DNA of 11,133 nt from Flavobacteriales bacterium (lineage in GTDB: Bacteria; Bacteroidota; Bacteroidia; Flavobacteriales; Flavobacteriaceae). The position numbers and the translations under genes are program-made. Under the pieces are notes generated by a model. That model searched no databases. It saw only the letters and a program-made list of their open reading frames with translations, and was not told the DNA's origin. The stretch spans positions 1 to 11,133 of the forward strand of contig JALVDN010000167.1 in NCBI GenBank assembly GCA_027008965.1, written 5' to 3'. Shown one piece after another: positions 7,114-11,133 of the stretch (positions within the stretch are counted from its first letter, which is position 1; each line of letters starts with the position of its first letter).

Positions 7114-7773
7114 ATGAAACGCATTATCAAGCCTACACCAATTCAAGAGGAGGTGATTTTGTCACCTTATAAGACCATTATGAGTAAGACCGACCCCAAA
7201 GGAATCATTGAATATGCCAATGATTACTTTGTTGAAATTTCCGAGTATAAAGAATGGGAATTGATGGGTCAACCGCATAATATTATCCGTCATCCCGATA
7301 TGCCCAAGATTATTTTTAAAATTTTATGGGATCGTTTAAAAGCCAAACAAAACATCCATGCCATAGTCAAAAACCTGACTAAAACTGGAAAATATTATTG
7401 GGTAGTAACCGACTTCATGTGGAAAGAAGACGAAGAAGGGAATATCATATCCTACTATTCCAGAAGAAAAGCCGTCCCTCAACATGTCAAAGCCGTATTC
7501 AATGATTTATACAGCAAGTTGAAAAAAATAGAAGAAACCGGAGGAATGGATGCTTCAGGAGCCTATTTACAAGGATTTTTAGAAGATTTGGGAAAAACTT
7601 ATGACGAATTTGTTTTGGATTTATTCGGCCTTTCGGAAGAACAATTGATGGACTACATGAAAGCTGAAATTAGTGATAAAGAATTAATTAATGGCAACGG
7701 ATCTTATCCTATATCACCTGAAGAAGCCATCAAAAAAACTACCAAAAAAGGATTGTTCAGAAAATTCTTCTAA
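7114..7773 (+). CDS. Stand-alone Aer-type PAS protein 1 (likely flavin-binding)
   Basis: From the ATG at 7114 the protein has 219 residues. An upstream TTG at 7087 lies inside the promoter box and is rejected. Residues about 15-122 form a PAS domain strongly resembling the N-terminal sensor of the E. coli aerotaxis receptor Aer, including GQPHNIIRHPDMP at 52-64. Positions known to matter for FAD in Aer are kept: Asn36 (Aer N34), Arg59, His60 and Asp62 (R57, H58, D60) and Asn87 (N85). The Trp79 equivalent is Ile81. Aer's membrane, HAMP and methyl-accepting parts are absent. A helical C-terminal module (about 145-190, YLQGFLED) follows, ending in a basic, aromatic tail (KKGLFRKFF). There is no signal peptide. 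I infer a cytoplasmic redox or oxygen sensor acting through an unknown partner. Confidence 0.88.
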   Translation: MKRIIKPTPIQEEVILSPYKTIMSKTDPKGIIEYANDYFVEISEYKEWELMGQPHNIIRHPDMPKIIFKILWDRLKAKQNIHAIVKNLTKTGKYYWVVTDFMWKEDEEGNIISYYSRRKAVPQHVKAVFNDLYSKLKKIEETGGMDASGAYLQGFLEDLGKTYDEFVLDLFGLSEEQLMDYMKAEISDKELINGNGSYPISPEEAIKKTTKKGLFRKFF

Positions 7774-7780
7774 ACTTTTA

Positions 7781-7811
7781 TTGCCACATAATTTTTTTTT
7801 ACTTATTATTG
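7781..7811 (+). promoter_or_regulatory. Possible second promoter before PAS protein 2
   Basis: TTG at 7781-7783 and TATTATTG at 7804-7811 (one mismatch to TAnnTTTG) are separated by 20 bases, the usual Bacteroidota spacing. They lie in the 54-base gap between the first and second PAS genes, so genes 2 and 3 may also be expressed independently of gene 1. Confidence 0.4.
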
Positions 7812-7827
7812 CAGAAAATGTTTCACG

Positions 7828-8466
7828 ATGGATGTTTTCAGAGAAAAAATTTTACCGCCAGATATAACATTAGTTTGTAAACTCACAAAAGATGGTATTA
7901 TTACTTTTGTTAATCAAGAATATTTAAATGTATTTAAATATAAAGAAACCGAGCTTATCGGACAACCTCATACAATTATACAAGATCCCGAACTACCCGA
8001 AGTTATTTCCGATATTTTATGGAACAGGATATATCAAGGCCAAAAATTTTATTATGTAACTAAAAATCTTACTAAAGATAAAGAAGTGGTTTGGACCCTA
8101 GTGGACGGAACATCAAAAATTCAAGAAAATAGAAAAAATGCTATTTTTCTTAGAAGAAAATTTGTTCCCCATGAAATCAAAGAAGAATTTAAAAGTCTAT
8201 ATAAAACACTTTATGAAATAGAAACCCAAGGTGGTGGGAAAAAGGTGGCTCAAAAATACCTGGAAGGATGGCTGGAAGACAGGAGTGTTTCATCTATTAA
8301 TGAATACATCATAAAAAAATTTGGAGGCGAAAAAAAGTTAAAGGCATATTTCACAGCTGAAATTTCAGATGAGGAACTTTTCAAAATAGAACCGGATGAA
8401 ATGAATATAAACGAAATCCTTGACTTTGTTAAAAAGAAAAAGAAGAGAAGGTTCGGATTATTTTAA
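7828..8466 (+). CDS. Stand-alone Aer-type PAS protein 2 (altered ligand site)
   Basis: This 212-residue paralogue of the preceding gene has the same layout. An Aer-like PAS domain covers about 12-114, with GQPHTIIQDPELP at 45-57. A C-terminal helical module at about 139-187 contains YLEGWLED and AEISDEELF, the latter nearly identical to protein 1. The tail is very basic (VKKKKKRRFGLF). Asn29 and Asn80 (Aer N34, N85) are kept, but the Arg-His-Pro-Asp motif has become Gln52-Asp53-Pro54-Glu55, so flavin binding is doubtful. The Trp79 equivalent is Phe74. The gene is much richer in AT than its neighbours: by hand count 29 of 120 bases are G or C at 7861-7980. There is no output domain. Confidence 0.85.
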   Translation: MDVFREKILPPDITLVCKLTKDGIITFVNQEYLNVFKYKETELIGQPHTIIQDPELPEVISDILWNRIYQGQKFYYVTKNLTKDKEVVWTLVDGTSKIQENRKNAIFLRRKFVPHEIKEEFKSLYKTLYEIETQGGGKKVAQKYLEGWLEDRSVSSINEYIIKKFGGEKKLKAYFTAEISDEELFKIEPDEMNINEILDFVKKKKKRRFGLF

Positions 8467-8477
8467 ACAACCTTATT

Positions 8478-9002
8478 ATGGAGAAATTAAAAACAATACC
8501 CGTTGAAAAAAACCTTCGGTTAAGACTAAACGAAGATTATAAAATCCTGTATGCCGATAACGAATTTTTGAATTTTACGGGTCTCTCCATTGAAAACATC
8601 ATCTATCAAGACTTCGGAGAAATTTGTATGTACGGTGCCGAAAGCCCGCTCCGGGAGATTATCATCGATTTAATGAACAACAATGATGAAAGCTATTTTG
8701 CCATCAAAGGCAAAACTGCCGAAACCGATACCTATTACTGGGGATTGGTACGTGCAGAAAAAACCATGGTGAACGGAAACCTGCGCTGGATTTGGACCAT
8801 CAAAATGTTTCCGCAAGCAAGTGTTGTATATTTGGAAGAACTACTCAATAAAGTATTTCAAATTCAAAACAATGCCGGAAAAGATTACGCTGTCAAATAT
8901 CTGATAGGTTTCCTTGAAGATAAAGGCATGAACTACGAAGAATACATTCTGGACATATTACAAACCTCCAAGAAGAAACTAAGGAAATATTTCAAGTTAT
9001 AA
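8478..9002 (+). CDS. Degenerate PAS protein 3 of the cluster
   Basis: This 174-residue protein is the shortest and most diverged of the three. Its N-terminal part (about 8-115) still follows a PAS pattern (YKILYADNEFLNFTG, then TYYWGLVRA). The GQPHxxxRHPDMP loop is gone, replaced by an unrelated stretch around 43-57, and the Aer N34 and N85 positions are Asp27 and Gly78. The C-terminal module (about 137-171, YLIGFLEDKGMNYEEYILD) is the clearest link to the other two, and the protein ends in KKKLRKYFKL. It starts 11 bases after gene 2, so the two are probably co-transcribed. The changed ligand loop suggests a regulatory or structural partner rather than a flavin sensor, but this is inference. 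Confidence 0.8.
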   Translation: MEKLKTIPVEKNLRLRLNEDYKILYADNEFLNFTGLSIENIIYQDFGEICMYGAESPLREIIIDLMNNNDESYFAIKGKTAETDTYYWGLVRAEKTMVNGNLRWIWTIKMFPQASVVYLEELLNKVFQIQNNAGKDYAVKYLIGFLEDKGMNYEEYILDILQTSKKKLRKYFKL

Positions 9003-9005
9003 AAT

Positions 9006-9034
9006 AAAAAACCCGGCCTCCGGCCGGGTTTTTT
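9006..9034. terminator. Bidirectional intrinsic terminator
   Basis: CCCGGCC (9012-9018) and GGCCGGG (9022-9028) form a perfect 7-bp GC stem with a 3-base loop. It is flanked by six A (9006-9011) and six T (9029-9034), which extend the pairing and supply a U-tract on either strand. It lies four bases after the stop of PAS gene 3 and 29 bases beyond the stop of the converging OmpA-family gene, so it can end both transcripts. Confidence 0.92.
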
Positions 9035-9063
9035 ATTATCTTTCAATTATTTATCATCATTCA

Positions 9064-9903
9064 TTATTCATTTCCTCCACTCGCCTGATTCATCAACTTC
9101 ATAAACTCGTCCAACTTAGGCATCAAAATAATTTCCGTTCTACGGTTAATAGCTCTGTTTTCGGGTGTATCGTTCGGAACTTTGGGATACCACTCCCCTC
9201 TTCCACCGGCAGTCATTCGCGCCGGATCCACACCAAACTTCGTTTGCAACCTGCGAGCCATTGCCGTTGCACGCAACGCACTCAAATCCCAATTATCCTT
9301 GATACAAGCCGTTTTAATGGGCACATTATCCGTATTGCCCACAATCAAAATTTCATAATCCTTATGCTCATTCAAAATCTTGGCAATCTTGGATAAAACC
9401 CTGTCCGCTTGCGGATTGATGCGTGTACTACCCGACTTAAACAACATCTTATCAGACAAAGAAATAAACACCACACCTTTCTTCACCTTGATATCCAAAT
9501 CCTCATCATTGGCATCCACATCCTTGATGCTCGCCGTCAACTGCTCTTTCAACACCTGATTGAGCGAATCTTTCTTCTTGTTTTCTTCAATCAACTGCTT
9601 GATATAAGCATTGGAACTCCTGATTTCATCCAACAACTTGGCAATATTCACATTCCCCTGCTGATTCAAACTGATACACTTATCCAAAGCCTTTTGCAAC
9701 CCTGCATTACTCTGACGTGCCGCATCCAACTGTGCCGCCAACTGATCCTTCTCCGCTCGGCAAGTCATATAATTTTGCCTGAATTTCTGATAATTACTCT
9801 CCGAAGTCTGATACTTCGCCTCCAACTCCCTGTATTTTTTCTTGGAAACACAAGAACTCATCACAAACGTGAGCGCCAATAATAAAACCAATAATTTTTT
9901 CAT
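9064..9903 (-). CDS. OmpA-family peptidoglycan-associated lipoprotein
   Basis: This 279-residue envelope protein begins with a lipoprotein signal: KK, a hydrophobic run to about residue 14, then MSSC with the lipidated Cys18. Residues about 20-125 are charged and repetitive in heptad style, probably a long coiled-coil spacer. An OmpA C-terminal domain covers about 145-262, with GNTDNVPI at 189-196, NWDLSALRA at 204-212 and NRRTEI at 253-258. Asp192 and Arg211 correspond to residues that hold diaminopimelate in OmpA domains. It likely tethers the outer membrane to peptidoglycan. The +2 position is Val with a basic stretch after it and no acidic surface-export signal, so a periplasm-facing location is favoured. 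A purine-rich AAGGGGAAG lies just before the ATG, unusual among these genes. A possible -7 box (TAAAATTG, 9946-9939, one mismatch) lacks a clear -33 element. Confidence 0.92.
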   Translation of the reverse strand: MKKLLVLLLALTFVMSSCVSKKKYRELEAKYQTSESNYQKFRQNYMTCRAEKDQLAAQLDAARQSNAGLQKALDKCISLNQQGNVNIAKLLDEIRSSNAYIKQLIEENKKKDSLNQVLKEQLTASIKDVDANDEDLDIKVKKGVVFISLSDKMLFKSGSTRINPQADRVLSKIAKILNEHKDYEILIVGNTDNVPIKTACIKDNWDLSALRATAMARRLQTKFGVDPARMTAGGRGEWYPKVPNDTPENRAINRRTEIILMPKLDEFMKLMNQASGGNE

Positions 9904-9983
9904 AATACTTCCCCTTTTAATTTTAAACGCAATTTAACCAATTTTATGATGCCAATAACTGATAATTTACATGATTTTTTTCA

Positions 9984-10139
9984 GGGCGCCTTTTGGCGTG
10001 CTCCGTTTAAATCTTTTTCGCCCCGCTCGGTTTTTGGTGAGTCACGGCTGCGGGGTCTCCTCGTCGTGGCTCGGAGCCTCCTCACTGTGGCCAAAAATCC
10101 GGCGGGTCTTCAAAAGGATACCACTGCGCCCGCCGGCGC
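9984..10139 (+). repeat. 155-bp intergenic repeat element, copy B
   Basis: This copy lies in inverted orientation to 212-366 and has almost the same length. The first 32 bases (9984-10015) are identical to copy A, 10050-10083 matches at 32 of 34, and 10125-10139 matches at 14 of 15. Its right end holds a 6-bp perfect hairpin (TGCGCC 10125-10130, loop CGCC, GGCGCA 10135-10140). It ends five bases from the guaB stop codon, so guaB transcripts must read into it, but no U-tract makes it a standard terminator. Of the rest of the gap between the two minus-strand genes, 9904-9983 is AT-rich and holds only a weak promoter-like site for the OmpA-family gene. Confidence 0.75.
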
Positions 10140-10143
10140 AACA

Positions 10144-11133
10144 TCAAATATCATAATTGGGCGCCTGCTTGGCAATCATCACATCATGCGGATGACTCTC
10201 TTTCAACCCTGCTCCCGAAATCCTAACAAACTTCCCGTTCCTTCTCAAATCATCAATCGTGGCCGCACCGCAATAGCCCATCCCAGAACGCAATCCCCCC
10301 GTCAACTGATACAACATCTTTTTCACCGGGCCTTTATAATCCACCAAGGCTTCAATCCCTTCCGGAACCAATTTTTCCACTGCTTTATCCTGCTGAAAAT
10401 ACCGGTCACCGCTTCCGCGTTTCATCGCCGCCAATGAACCCATTCCCACATATTGCTTAAACTTTTTTCCATCCATTTCCATCACTTCACCCGGTGTTTC
10501 ATCCGTCCCCGCCAGCAATCTGCCCAACATCACCGCATGGGCTCCCGCCGCAATAGCTTTGGTGATATCACCTGACAACTTGATTCCTCCATCTGCAATA
10601 ATTCCTATCTGACTGTCTTTCAAAGCCTCATAAACATCCATCACGGCCGTTATCTGCGGCACCCCCACTCCCGCCACTACACGCGTAGTGCAAATGGCAC
10701 CCGGACCCACACCAATCTTCACTGCATCGGCGCCGGCATCCACCAATGCCAATGCCGCCTCGTCCGTTACAATATTTCCTGCTACCACATCCAAATCCGG
10801 AAACATATTTTTAATCTTCTTCACCGCATCCAAAATTCCTTTGGAATGACCGTGTGCCGAATCAACCGTAATCGCATCAACTCCCGCTTCATACAACAAC
10901 GCCACCCGTTCCTCTAACCCACTCATCCCTACGGCCGCCGCAACAAGAAGTCGTCCACGTTCATCCGTTGCCGCTTGCGGATATTCATCCCGATTCCATT
11001 CAAACGCCTTGACTTGCTTCACCGCTCCGGCTTGTTTCACGGGAGATAAATTTTTATGAATCACACCCAGTCCACCCTCCAAAGCCATTGCAATGGCCAT
11101 ACGTTCCTCCGTAATGGTATCCATGGCCGCACT
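10144..11133 (-). CDS. guaB: IMP dehydrogenase lacking CBS domains (5' end outside window)
   Basis: This enzyme oxidises IMP to XMP with NAD, the committed step to GMP. The visible 329 residues start inside the conserved SAAMDT segment, so roughly the first 70 residues lie beyond the right edge. Numbering from the Met at 11124: HKN at 23-25, VDSAHG at 87-92, the catalytic Cys145 in GPGAICTTR, ADGGI at 177-181, and the flap with the Arg241-Tyr242 dyad in GDRYFQ. The protein ends NYDI. That dyad and the IMPDH-type C-terminus argue against GMP reductase. Two features stand out. The CBS pair normally inserted after VKxVK is absent: VKQVK (35-39) is followed within about ten residues by EYPQAATDERGRL (47-59). 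The residue two before the catalytic Cys is Ala rather than the usual Ser. Confidence 0.93.
   Translation of the reverse strand, partial: SAAMDTITEERMAIAMALEGGLGVIHKNLSPVKQAGAVKQVKAFEWNRDEYPQAATDERGRLLVAAAVGMSGLEERVALLYEAGVDAITVDSAHGHSKGILDAVKKIKNMFPDLDVVAGNIVTDEAALALVDAGADAVKIGVGPGAICTTRVVAGVGVPQITAVMDVYEALKDSQIGIIADGGIKLSGDITKAIAAGAHAVMLGRLLAGTDETPGEVMEMDGKKFKQYVGMGSLAAMKRGSGDRYFQQDKAVEKLVPEGIEALVDYKGPVKKMLYQLTGGLRSGMGYCGAATIDDLRRNGKFVRISGAGLKESHPHDVMIAKQAPNYDI

Noticed and set aside
9984..10139. CRISPR array or phage attachment site as explanation for the repeats
   Set aside because: There are only two copies, far apart and inverted, with no spacer pattern, cas gene, integrase or tRNA gene in the window.
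9946..10437. A 163-residue plus-strand open frame
   Set aside because: It crosses the repeat copy B and then runs antisense over the 3' end of guaB. Its only recognisable segment (GAFWRAPFKS) comes from the repeat DNA and recurs at 212-366.
10144..11133. GMP reductase instead of IMP dehydrogenase
   Set aside because: Absence of CBS domains would fit GuaC, but the Arg-Tyr flap dyad, the GDRYFQ segment and the C-terminal FVRISGAG...ESHPHDV region are of the IMPDH type.

Overview
The window looks like a chromosomal piece of a member of the Bacteroidota. Three things point there: upstream boxes matching TAnnTTTG with an upstream TTG, the near absence of Shine-Dalgarno sites, and the protein types (MetRS with a C-terminal tRNA-binding domain, tsaE overlapping an alanine-dehydrogenase-like gene, an OmpA-family lipoprotein). 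I cannot name a family or genus.

Layout. Bases 1-370 hold no convincing gene but a mosaic of intergenic repeats: small hairpins, an inverted pair of short repeats (99-142 and 174-208), and one copy of a roughly 155-bp element (212-366). Next comes metG on the plus strand, which meets a minus-strand operon tail to tail with overlapping stop codons. That operon runs from about 6947 down to 2496: tsaE, an alanine dehydrogenase homologue, an SPFH/prohibitin-type membrane protein, a thiolase, and a cytoplasmic-looking NlpC/P60 peptidase. The genes overlap or are separated by at most 14 bases. A well-formed promoter precedes tsaE.

Diverging from it is a plus-strand cluster of three related small proteins (7114-9002). 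Each is a single PAS domain of the aerotaxis-receptor (Aer) type followed by a shared C-terminal helical module, with no transmitter, methyl-accepting or output domain. The flavin-contact residues known from E. coli Aer are largely kept in the first, partly changed in the second and mostly lost in the third. This is the best candidate for an undescribed system here. A strong bidirectional terminator separates it from a minus-strand OmpA-family lipoprotein gene. A second, inverted copy of the 155-bp element lies at 9984-10139, just past the stop codon of a guaB gene that runs off the right edge.

The guaB product lacks the CBS (Bateman) pair that normally interrupts IMP dehydrogenase. The deletion is clean and in frame. 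The alanine dehydrogenase homologue has Gln where the catalytic His is expected. The remaining genes look like ordinary housekeeping: tRNA charging and modification, acyl-CoA metabolism, envelope proteins and guanine nucleotide synthesis.
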